A program made the position numbers and the translations under genes. The notes beneath the pieces are model-generated. The model was not told where the DNA came from and made no database searches. It worked only from the letters and a program-made list of their open reading frames with translations. 64,000 bases of DNA from Lonicera japonica (Eukaryota > Streptophyta > Magnoliopsida > Dipsacales > Caprifoliaceae): positions 9,870,394 to 9,934,393 of the forward strand of contig CM038470.1 in NCBI GenBank assembly GCA_021464415.1. Direction: 5' to 3'. Shown one piece after another: positions 43,358 to 54,222 of the stretch (position 1 is its first letter; the number at the start of each line of letters is the position of its first letter).

Positions 43358-46270
43358 ATGGTTTCCATTTCCACAGCATGTTTCTTGCATTACCATCCAC
43401 TCTTTACCCCAACCATATCTTCCTCTTCCTCTTCCTCTTCTTCGCTACCCCATTTCTCTACCATCATTAAGCCACGGCCCCGCCAGCTGATCTGCCGCGC
43501 CGCCCAAAAGCCGTCGGATGTTCAGGAAGACGATGCCACCGGCGCCATAATGTCTCGCCGGTTGGCCCTCACGGTGCTAATTGGCACCGCTGCTGTTGGA
43601 TCCAAGGTGTCACCTGCCGATGCAGCCTACGGCGAAGCTGGTACTTACTCTCTATTTATAGACTTTAATTTAACACTTTCTCCTTTTCCTTTTTAGAAGA
43701 AACCTTTGTTCACAGATCAGATTATGTATTCAATTCAAAGTGATTTTAAGATGGTTTGCGTGAATTTATCGATTTAAGATACCAAAAATAAGGTAGCGCT
43801 CGATAAAATTACTGAAAAAATTAAAATAACTGTGTTTACTTCTAAAATTTGTATAACACATTTATAAATTGAATATTTTTTAAGTAAACTTAATCATATA
43901 TAAAATGAGAAATACAGAGGTAAAATAAGTATTTTACAATAGAATATTTTAAGTTTTTTGATTTAAGCGATAAATTTGTCACTTAAAATTTTTGCCCCAA
44001 ATTTTTAGTTTAAGTGGTAAACCACTTAAAAAAAATTTGTAAACAAACAACTTTAAAATCACTTAAATTTAAAAACTTTAAATTTTTAGAATTATGTGGC
44101 CAAAACAAACAACCCTTGAGCCATAATCTCTAATGGGATTCCGTTTAAGTAGAATAGTGCGAGAGAGATTTATTCCACTCAAAATGAGTATTAGAGTTTT
44201 TTTTGGCATGTTAAATGAGAAGACTGCGGCACACTGTTACTCTAGCTAACGAATTTTGATGCAAATTAATTACACATTATAAAATAGTGTAATTGCTGTT
44301 ACACCTACCACTGCTGCCAACCAAAATGTTACTAGACACTGTATTTACATGAGAAACTTTTTTGAATGAAAACAGTTTACATTGAATTGTGTTTTCAACG
44401 AACCAAAGACGCTCAACTGTAGTGTTTAAGAACATGGAAAAATTGTTATTTTACTCTTTAAATTATTTTGGAAAATTAGAAGTACACGTATATTAGTTAA
44501 GTTACCCCCCCCCCCCCCCCCCAAAATTTTTTTTAGCTCTGCCTCCGAATATTGCAAGAGGATTTTGGCTTGCAAGAAAAATTTAAGATAATGTGTCTGA
44601 TTGCCAATTTAAATGAAAAGAGTGAGATTTATATTAGCACTAATATCCACATTTTAATGCAAAGCAATTGCACATCAAAAAGAAGTGCAGTTATCTTCAT
44701 CATACTGACCAAACAAGCATAAAACATTTCATTTGCAAGAAAAACTCTTTAGATAGAGAGCATTTAACACTGCAAGTGAGTTTACAGCGGAGCAAACACA
44801 ACCTAAATAACACAAACTTTGCTTCAAAAAATGATTAAATGAAAATGAAATCTAAACCATATGTAGTAATGGATTGACTGCAGCAAATGTGTTTGGGAAG
44901 CCAAAGAAAAACACAGACTTCCTGCCTTATGAAGGAAATGGATTCAAGCTGTTATTACCTTCAAAATGGAACCCTAGCAAAGAAGTGGAGTACCCTGGCC
45001 AAGTTCTTCGATACGAAGACAACTTCGACACCACAACCAATGTCGCTGTTACGGTTACCCCTACCAACAAGAAATCCATCACTGACTTTGGTCCCCCAGA
45101 AGAATTCCTCTCACAAGTAAACACTTAAGTTTTCACTTGATTAAGTTTTGTCGCATTTCTTATATTTCTTCTAAAGTAACAAATTTTCGGTGATTTTGCA
45201 TTGGAGATACTTTTGTTTCTGTTATTAAGAACGTGAATCTTGCTTATTGTGGCATATTATTTGTAGGTTGAAGAGCTCAATTGCGAATGCTAGAAAGCTC
45301 ATACGACAGTGTTTCTAATAGACTTCCAAATGCGACTTGGATGTTTCCGAATACAGGGGTTTTCTTTCCCCTGTCATAAAAAGGAAACATATTTATTATT
45401 TTCAAATTAAGAGTCGCAATTTGAAAGTCAAATTTTCCATAAACCGATTGGCTAGGTTGGAAGCAGCTTTAACTGACAAATTTTCTTTGATTTGCACCTT
45501 TTCAGGTGGACTATTTGTTAGGGAAACAAGCCTACTCTGGGAAGACTGTATCAGAGGTAATCTACGAGTCATTCTGAAAGGGATTAAGGAAGTGTTTGGC
45601 TGCACCTCTTTCCATTTAAAATGCTCAGAAATTTTACATTTTAGTTGTCTTTATATATAATTTTCCGGGAAATCAATTTCAGTGGTAGAAAGGTTTAGCT
45701 GACCCATCTCATTTTTCATGAAATACAAATACTAATTTTCCACTTCTATGTTTTTTGTCGAAACTTTTTCCATGTTGAACAATTACATGGAATTCAATTA
45801 TATTCCATGTGAAGTGTCAGACACATTTCCTACATGGATAATTAAAGTAAAATAACATGACGTCACTATATACATCCTACATGTGTAAACTAGAAATCAC
45901 ATGACGTCACGATATACATGGCTATATGAAACTAACACAACGCAACCTATTGCCGGTCCTACATATATATCACGTATAGATAAGAAAATTTGAACTGGAA
46001 AAATTTCAGGGTGGGTTTGACCCGGACGCAGTGGCAACAGCGAATATATTGGAGAGTTCAACTCCAGTGATCGGAGGAAAACCATACTACTTTCTGTCGG
46101 TGCTGACGAGGACGGCAGACGGAGATGAAGGCGGCAAACACCAGCTGATAACGGCGACAGTGAAGGATGGTAAGCTGTATATTTGCAAGGCCCAAGCTGG
46201 AGACAAGAGGTGGTTTAAAGGAGCTAGAAAATTTGTTGAGAATACTGCAAATTCTTTCAGTGTTGCATGA
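43358..46270 (+). CDS. PSBP: Oxygen-evolving enhancer protein 2 (PsbP), chloroplastic
   Basis: Four exons (43358-43640, 44884-45116, 45506-45556, 46010-46270) join in frame to 275 aa. Residues 1-60 are a Ser-rich stroma-targeting peptide. Residues 65-89 are a thylakoid transfer signal with a twin-arginine motif ([16 protein letters not shown]) and an ADA cleavage site, so the lumenal protein begins [18 protein letters not shown] and is 186 aa, the usual mature PsbP length. The mature sequence keeps the family motifs FPYEG-like [46 protein letters not shown] and [20 protein letters not shown] then [20 protein letters not shown]. PsbP binds the lumenal face of photosystem II and helps retain Ca2+ and Cl- at the Mn cluster. 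Exon 3 is only 17 codons. An AATAAA lies about 142 nt after the stop. The frame is undamaged and the gene is probably functional. Confidence 0.97.
44505..44522. repeat. 18-base C homopolymer in PSBP intron 1
   Basis: An uninterrupted run of 18 C followed by AAAATTTTTTTT, in the 1.24-kb first intron. Homopolymers of this length are rare in AT-rich plant DNA and their length is easily misread by sequencers. Confidence 0.95.
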
Positions 46271-47457
46271 CAAGAAATGTTTGGTTTGTAAGTAAAATTC
46301 ACAACCTAAAAGTCTAAATGTTTGGACCACTTTGTCTAAGACTTGTCTTTTCTTTTTTCCTCCTATCCTTTTGAGAGATGTTCAATTGGAGTAAGGTAAT
46401 GTGAATAATTCAATAAATAAAAGGGATCCTCTTGGTGTGATAATGTGGTTGCCATTCGTCTATTCATCTTTCGATACAAGGTAGCTAATTTCAATGATAC
46501 AATTGGAAGAAGCTAATTTTCTGCTCACTTCTACATAAAACACAAACAATCCGGATATGTTTGATTGTACTTTTCCATAGAAATTTAACAAAACTGCACT
46601 ATCTTTTTTTTCACTTTCTATATTCCGTGGTGTTTGAATGCTTCAACTTATTTTAGATTATTTTTGTTACATTCCTAACTTTTTGCGTGGTCCACAGTAA
46701 AGCCACCTTGAAACGACCGTAATGTCGTCGGCAGCTTGCTATATGTGCCCCATTGTAAATGCAGTAGGTGCTAGTAGGTCAAACACTATAGCCCACAATG
46801 CCCAGTGTAGTAAATTGATGTGATATGTGTAATTAGTATACTAGTCAATCCTACTAAGAGACATTTTGGGGACATAATCACTAAAGCAGACTATCTTACT
46901 CGACCCAACCAAGATATGACACACCTCCCCAGAACCTCCTCAATCACTAGTCTTATCACTTGCCCAACTATGGTTACGATCACTGTTCGCTGGGGCTACA
47001 GTCATTAGCTCTACCGCCACCCACTGTTCACTGTGGCTACAGTATTAGCTTCCCTGTCATCAGGCCACTAATGTTCTCGGCCTTCCCGCATTGGGGAAGA
47101 CATTAAGGTCATACTAGAAATGGTTTGTGAAATATCAATGAAGAACTAGCTAAAAGATAATGACTTCACAAGAAAGATGCTACTTGTGTTGGTGTAAACA
47201 GAAAAGTAAAATCCGGTCCAGATATAATCCATCGATTGAACAAGTAATTCGGGGAAGTAACATATGGGCAAATAATGCTCCATAAACAAAAAAATCAAAT
47301 ACAGGAATAAACAGGTAGACAACTTATTATCCGAAAGTCAATGCACATTTCATACACAATTTTGTTACCAATGTCAGGTTGACAGGAAAGTATTAGTAAA
47401 CATATATACACGAATGCAATGAGCCAAATCAAGATATTGACATACGAATCAATACAC
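46271..47457. other. Intergenic between PSBP and WDR26
   Basis: The two genes converge here. 46670-47110 is richer in GC than its surroundings and contains ACTGTTC(G/A)CTG(G/T)GGCTACAGT twice (about 46982 and 47026), possibly a retroelement fragment. No protein recognised. Confidence 0.4.
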
Positions 47458-50400
47458 TCAAGATTCCATGCCTTTATCCTCCTCCATCTTTATAGTTCCA
47501 CCATTGCAGTAATGGAAACCATTGGTGTGCGTACCTTTTTGCTTCATGTTTACCTGATTTAATCCCCAGACACGTATTGTTCGATCATCACTAGCCGAAG
47601 CCAACATGTGGGGGTTTGATGTGTTCCAGCTAACGCAATTAACAGCTCCGGAATGGCCCGCCAATGTCTGTATCAGCTTTCCTGAGCTTCTATGCCATAT
47701 ATATACCTACACGCATGCAAGCAAACACTATTACAATCTTGCTCCTCAAAGAGCAGAGACTATGCTCAGAAGCCGAGAAGGTCACTGTCACGTCCCAGTC
47801 CAACCCATCGAGATATTGTCTACTTTGGGCCCAAGCCCGCTTAGTTTTGTTTTTCTCCCAAAAGGCCTCTACTAGAAAGGACTAGTGACTGCACGTGCAT
47901 GGCACATCAGTTCAACTTGCCCAGAAGGACTGTTACTGGGGGTCGTAACAGTCACAATCTTAATTAGATACTTGGTTTACTTTTTAAAGTTCGATTTTAA
48001 AATGAAAGAAAGGACATACCTGAGAGTCCTCACTACCACCAGCAACAAATGCTTGCTCATGTCCGCCAAAACAGGCTCTAACAACAAACCTTGTACGTTT
48101 ATGACCTTTGTACTTCGCAACACGCCTTATATGCCCCTCAATATTCCAAAGATGTATTTCTTGGTTCAAAAGACTAATAAGCAAGAATTTGTTGTCCCTC
48201 GATAAAGAAAATGACGTAATTACTTGATCCTCCTCAATTACTTTTTCGGCTCTCGCTTCCCTATCAAACAATTGTATCACATTATTTCTACAAATAGTAA
48301 TAATCTGCTTCCCATCGCTCATTACTCCCAAATCCGAGATCCTAACAGTTTGTTGCCCTTTCCAAGATTCCATTTCTTTCCCTTCTAAATCCCACATGCT
48401 AATGCTTTTATCTGTAATGCCAGAGAATATCCATTTTCCGTTTGGAGACCATCCGCAAGAGACCAAACCAAGTCCATTTTTCTCATAAACACAGAGGCAT
48501 TCACCCGAAGAAACATCCCAGCGTCTCACCGACTCCTCAACACCACAGGTGAGGAGCTGCTGGTCATCAGGGCTCCATGAAACACATGAGACAGGTTTTT
48601 GATGACCCGATAGTCTATGCTTTAGCACCACTCTACCCTCCACATTGACCTAAAAATAAGAGAAATTTTCAAAATAAAACATTGTTAACACATTAAATGA
48701 TGACAACTAAATGCTACAACGAAGGTATCTACCAACTATGCTACATATGAAATAACAGCTAGAGGTGTGCAGAAAACTTTTTGGACTGACAAAACCAAGC
48801 GGACCGACACAGTTTTGTCGGTCTTTTTTTATTCCACGGTTCATTCCAATCCAAAATTTTGAGGAGCTGAAACTTTGGTCCAAGTCCTCAGTTTGTGAAA
48901 AATACAAACTGAATTGAACTGAACAGCCTCACTTCTTTTTCTTCCTTTTCTTTTGTAAGGTTCTTTTAAGCATATGGTATTTTTTGTGACATATTCTAAT
49001 ATATAGCATTTTCTTAAGTAGCATACTTTCTGTTTCGTGTATGTAGTTTTAGGCATATTCTTTTTAAATGGGGCCCAAAAACTTATGGGTTGGATACAGA
49101 GTCCAACATATTTTAAGGCATAGACTCTTTAATAAATTCATTGATTCTTCTAACAAAAAAAAAATCGAAGGATAAATAATAAAAGAATTTTGATTACAAC
49201 TTTAAAGTAATAAGTAAATTATAAACCTGCCTCAAACAGTTCAGATCGAGTCTAAAAACCTAGCGGGTTAAGTTTTTTTGGCCTTTCTATTTGATTTTTA
49301 TCTTTTGTCTAAAAAAATTCATAAATGGGGAGAACAAATCAAGGGGGCGACATCTCTATAATTTCGGAAGAAGATGATTAATTGGATAATTAGAACTTTG
49401 AAAGTAGTAGTATAGAAAGAAAACGAGGCTTTAAATAGAGTTAATGGAGTGGAAGGGTTTAAAGAGATTATAGAGATGAAGAAGAAATAATACATAGGGT
49501 TTGGGAGAAGAATATGTTTTAGATAGAGAGAATGGAGTGGATGGATTTAATAAGATTATAGAGATGAAAAAGAAATAATACGTTGGGTTTAGGAGGAAGA
49601 TGGAAGAGAAATCCATGTGAAATCTTCTACTTCAAGAGAAGATTTGTTAGTGGATTTGTTATTCATAAAAATGCTCTCACATCCATCAAAATCTATCAAT
49701 TTATAAAATCCTTCGAAATTTATTGAGTTTTGAATACCATAAGATTTTAAAAGATTATTTTTAATCCTAATTGAATACCACAAGATTTTAAAAGACTTTT
49801 TAAAATCCTAATTGAATACCATAAGATTTTAAAAGACCTTTTAAAATCTCAATTGAATACACATAAACTTTAAAAATCTTAAAAAATCCTACAAATTCTA
49901 AATTGAATACACCCACTTAAAAATTGATGGGCCAAATGCACATATGGTTCGGCCAACCTGACTGGACAGACCTTGCAAAAACCGAAGTGATCCGGTCCAG
50001 TCTAAGAGTGATAATCGGTCTGGACCAGTTTCTAGTATTTCAAAACCGACCATGTAGGTCCAATCCGAAAAATGATCCAAAAGCCGGACCAACAGGGCTG
50101 TGCACACACGTAACAGCAATAATAATATCGCTTGATGTTATGCAGATATGAAAAGAAGACTTTATCTAGAAGCCTTAATGCAAATAAATCTTCACAGCAA
50201 ATAGAGAAACAGTGAAGGGTTACAAAGGAACAGAGGGACACTAAAACCTAACACCCAAGAAGATAACTTACCTTCCATATAATTGCAGATCGATCCTTAG
50301 ATGATGAGGCTAAGTATTTCCCATTATGTGAAAATTGCAAGAACCAGACTTCATCAGTGTGTTCTTGTAATACCTGTTTCATTGATTTCAAAAAGAAAAT

Positions 50401-51864
50401 ATCGGTGCTTGGAATTAACGAAGACAAATGCAAAACAGATAGTAAAAGTTGATCAAGAGTACGAAATCCCAATTTATGTTTTTAAAAGAATGGGTAAGAA
50501 CAGGAATTTAAGCTAAACTGAACACATATTAGGGGGTTACCCCCATTCTTGCAGTCCGTTAATCTCTCTTAATGAAATATCACTCTAGCCATGACTATTT
50601 TATTCTTTTAAATATAAACATCCCAGTCCATATATTTACACTCATTCTAAGCTGCAATATAATAAATCCAGGCAAACCTCCCATCATAATAAAGTGCAGG
50701 AACATATGCAAATCTCCCTTTGAAGTCCCCCATGTTTGAACTTCCATCCAAATTCAGATAAATTTACTTCTTGCAAATAGCTATTACACTTGTAAAAGCA
50801 AATAATAATAACATATTGAAGATGAAGCCTTCTTGCAAAATCTCATTCCTATGGAGTCCACAATGCAGCATCTTAAACATTAACTTAGTTCAGCAATACA
50901 AGTTATTAAGTATATACAAACAGTTCTACACAGAAGTGGGGAACAGCTTCTCTATGCACAAGCTACATGATAATAGATGGAATTTAAGCAGTTTCTACCC
51001 TAATTCCATGCTTGCTATCAAACACACCATTAGATCAAATGATTAGAAATGTTGTCCAAACAGGAAACATGGCCTCACCTGTAAAGTTTGAGAAGGGATA
51101 TAATCTTTTCCACATTGATGATCAGATAACAATGACATTTCCCCAACCAAAGAATTGTGAAACAAGCAAGCATCTTGTTGCAAATCGAGAGCCTGCTCAA
51201 CGAGATGTACCAACCTTCTTTCTGGTATAATCACTGTAGGAGGAAGCAATTTCTGTAACTCCTCTAGTAGTTTCGGCCTAGACTTTATTCTCACAACATT
51301 TTGACCAACAAGAACACGCTGTGAAGGAGATACAATACAGGAACAAAGGTCGCGTACTCTACCCATATTTATGCAAAGAGGCGCAAGATCGTTCCTCAAT
51401 GTCTTTAAAGCATCCATAACTTTTTCCCCATCCAAAAGTTCAAAAAACTTTTGCTCTAATATCATAAAAGATGCAGACTTAACGATACTCTCGTCGACTA
51501 GGCCAATTTTATGCAATGTGGCTACACTTTGGTCCCAATTACCATCAAGAATTTGCTGCATAAACAAGTTTACTGCGGTGGAGTGTAAGTGTATTCCGGA
51601 TTCTTCCTCTAGATTTGCCGCGGTTTTGTTATAGCCAAGAGAATATAATGCTTCAGCTATGATTCGGACGAGTTCCACCTTCTTGATCCTTTGTGAGCCA
51701 AAAATTTGTTCGTCCCCTTGAGAAGCTAGGGGCCGAGCCATTGAGACACTCAAAGAGCAACTTGTGGGGTCCGCAAGAGACTTACCGTTGGAAAGGCCTC
51801 TTGATTCTCCTGAAGATACTTTTACGCGTTTTGAGGGTGGTTCTTCATCCTCTACACCTCCCAT
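47458..51864 (-). CDS. WDR26: WD repeat-containing protein 26 homologue (LisH-CTLH-WD40)
   Basis: Four coding exons on the minus strand (51864-51079, 50373-50272, 48649-48020, 47706-47458), all phase 0, give 588 aa. The N-terminus [16 protein letters not shown] is basic and possibly nuclear-localising. LisH is at about 63-92 ([18 protein letters not shown]...), CTLH at about 97-158, and WD40 repeats run from about 263 ([20 protein letters not shown]) to about 555 ([20 protein letters not shown]), with repeats ending IIWK, RRWD, SMWD, HLWN and RVWG. This order is that of WDR26/GID7, a scaffold of the GID/CTLH E3 ubiquitin ligase; plant WDR26 is also linked to Ran-binding proteins and stress signalling. 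A GTAAAC within the last exon (after LNQ) could be an alternative donor, so the last 25 residues are less certain. Introns contain transposon debris but the frame is clean. Confidence 0.95.
47786..47950. mobile_element. Short solo LTR (TRIM-like) in WDR26 intron 3
   Basis: 165 bp with TG...CA ends (TGTCACGTCCCAG ... GGGGGTCGTAACA), flanked by an exact 5-bp duplication GTCAC (47781-47785 and 47951-47955). The inside reads ATCGAGATATTGTCTACTTT and GGGCCCAAGCCCGC. The Cassandra-type LTR at 26,966 has a similar ATATTGTCCGCTTTGGG word on its + strand, but this one lacks the 5S segment. Confidence 0.8.
48650..50271. other. WDR26 intron 2 with repeats
   Basis: A 1.6-kb intron. It holds a direct duplication of about 80 bp at 49437-49515 and 49520-49597 (AATGGAGTGGA...TTATAGAGATGAA, AAGAAATAATAC) and the 41-bp minisatellite listed next. 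GAGGTGTGCA (48764) and CTGTGCAC (50098), both next to AAAACCGAC-like words, may be the ends of an older insertion. Confidence 0.5.
49730..49910. repeat. 41-bp minisatellite in WDR26 intron 2
   Basis: Units start TTGAATACC or TTGAATACA at 49730, 49771, 49812 and 49853, exactly 41 bp apart, each with AAGATTTTAAAAGA followed by TTAAAATC. The ATTGAATACACCC end at about 49903 is shared with a common plant MITE terminus, so the array may have grown inside a MITE. Confidence 0.85.
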
Positions 51865-53600
51865 GAAATGTACACCTCAGCCCATGTATGAATACAAGGT
51901 GATAAACAGAGGGAGTGGATGTGGATTTCTATTCAAATAGTTCCAATGAATCACAAGCAAGTTCCTGATGAAGAATTGAAAGAAAAAGTCATAAATTGAT
52001 ACGTTAAAAATATAAGAGGAATAAGAACTGGTACCCAAAGATGCATAATATCCATCTAACGTTAATAGTTAATAGTTGTACTTACACACCAGCGTATACT
52101 CTATATATGTATAGAGAGAGAGGGGGGATGTGTTACATTGTTTTCAAGGATCTACAAATTGAACAGACAAAAAGGGTTCATGTATGTTCTACCTAAAGTT
52201 CAGTAAAACTTGACTCAAGGTGGAGTAGAGAAATCAGTTGTGACTGTAAATTATAACTAGTACTTTCTCTGTCCAAAATTAAGAATGACATTTCCTTTCT
52301 ACAACATCCCATTCTAAGCGTTACATTTCTTTTCCGGCCATAATCGATGTACTACAGTAGAAAACAAGTTTGATTGTTGCGAGGGGACCTGAGCCGGGTA
52401 ACCTCTGGGTCTAAGAAAACCTAAAGAATGTTAACGTATAAGAATTCACACTTGAATCACACCTAAATGGAACATTGATCAGTAGAAAGTAGTGCTTTTT
52501 CTTAGATTTTTGAAAGTCAAGTAATGACTGTTAATTCAAAACAGGAGATTCTTGTTCATGTTGATTCACAAGTTCAAATGCATACGCATCTTTCCAAAAT
52601 GCATAACAAAGATAATGTCCCTACTTGCTTAATAAGTATAAACATCTTTTACATATGCTGATGGCTAGCAATTTGATTTACAAGTTAACAACCACCTCAA
52701 GCATTAACGTTCACTAAATAATCCACTTCCTAATAGAACAAAATGCAAATACAACTACTTGAACAACTATCACTCTATAGTCTATAGTAAGATAAGTTCC
52801 CTAAAAATGATATTCTTTCTAAATATACTATCGAAGTTCAATCATCCAAATTAAAACAATTTTGAGTTGTACTATCAACTATATCTTCGCATTGAAAGAC
52901 GGTTTTAAAACCCACGTCAGAACAATCAAATTATAGATAAATCTTACAACTTAAAACACCAATCAAATCCAAAAAAAAAAAAAATGGAATTTGACAAGGA
53001 AAATTTTATGAATCTCTTACATACCTGCAAGCATTTACAGGAAAATCTGACCCACTACAAAACTAAACCCAACTCAAAATCTGAACACCGTAATACATCA
53101 AGAAAAGGAAATCCCAATATACTGATAATCAATAAACTTTAATAGTGATTTGTGACCAAAAACAGCTGATTTTTCAACACCCACAAAACTGATTGCTGAT
53201 TTAGATCGAAATTAGATTGGATTCAACCAGAAAGGGGATTCGAAAGTCTGTAAAATGATGATGGGTAAAGGTGGATGGATAGACCCAAAGAACCATAAAA
53301 TAAGAAAACCAAAAGAAAAATTTATTTTTATTTGTCGGCAAAGTTAATAGTAATTTAGGTGGGCAAAAGCAGTGGATTGAAGAAAGGTGGATAGAGAGAA
53401 ATTAGGGAATCAATTAGACAAAATTGAAGGAGAAAAATTACAAGAATTATTGGGGGTTTGAGGTCTACAAAAGGCTTTTCTTTTCATACCCAAGAGCTGA
53501 AGGACATTAAGATTGTTGTTGCGGCAGATGTAAGAAGGTCTAGTCACAGCATAGTACCCTTTGCGTGGAAGAAACTAGTTCAAGGGACATATAGGACGAC
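51865..53600 (-). other. WDR26 5' leader with an intron
   Basis: Minus-strand signals suggest a UTR exon from about 53,550 to 53,026 (donor GCTTGCAG|GTATGT), an intron of about 1.05 kb, and an acceptor (CTTCATCAG) near 51,972. The leader ends in a three-codon upstream ORF (ATG GGC TGA at about 51,883), 17 nt before the main ATG, which could lower translation. A Stowaway-like half-end lies at about 52,262. Inferred from splice signals. Confidence 0.45.
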
Positions 53601-53699
53601 AACACTATCTCTCTGCATATAATAATTTTGTGTCATATTTTTATTATTATTTTTTTAATAAAATAAATTTGGACAGCTTTAAAAACCACCTCTCTGAGA

Positions 53700-54222
53700 A
53701 CATATCCAGTTGACATATGTAAATTATGACACATAAAATTTATATAAAATTTATATAATGTGTAAAATTTTGGGTGTTTTAATAGTGTTGTGTAAAACAT
53801 GCCACATCATCACTTGTGTAAAATGGGTATATATTTTACACATCCATATTATCATTTTCTCTCTCCAACATTTTACAAAATATTAAATGTAATATAAGTG
53901 AAAATCAAAATATGATTTTATTATGATATTTTTATATTTAAATTCTACTCATCAAAAGCTTAAAAATAATACCCATATTGATTATTAAATTATAAATAAA
54001 AAATATTAAATATTACATGTGAATATATATATTCCATGTGGTACAATATTATTGGTTCATTCAAATTTTACACAATAATCTTAAAGTGTACCATTGGAGC
54101 GCAAATGAGAATGTGTAAAATATTTGTGTAAAATTAATTTTTATCCTCCAAATGTCTATTTTTTATTAGTTCACATATTTTTACACAATCAATTTACACA
54201 TTTACCATTAGAGATGCTCTAA
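53700..54222. mobile_element. MITE, second copy of the 31.1-kb family
   Basis: Reverse complement of 31,087-31,580 over nearly its whole length. The right end ACACATTTACCATTAGAGAT then GCTCT is the family's terminal repeat. It lies just upstream of the WDR26 leader. Confidence 0.7.
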
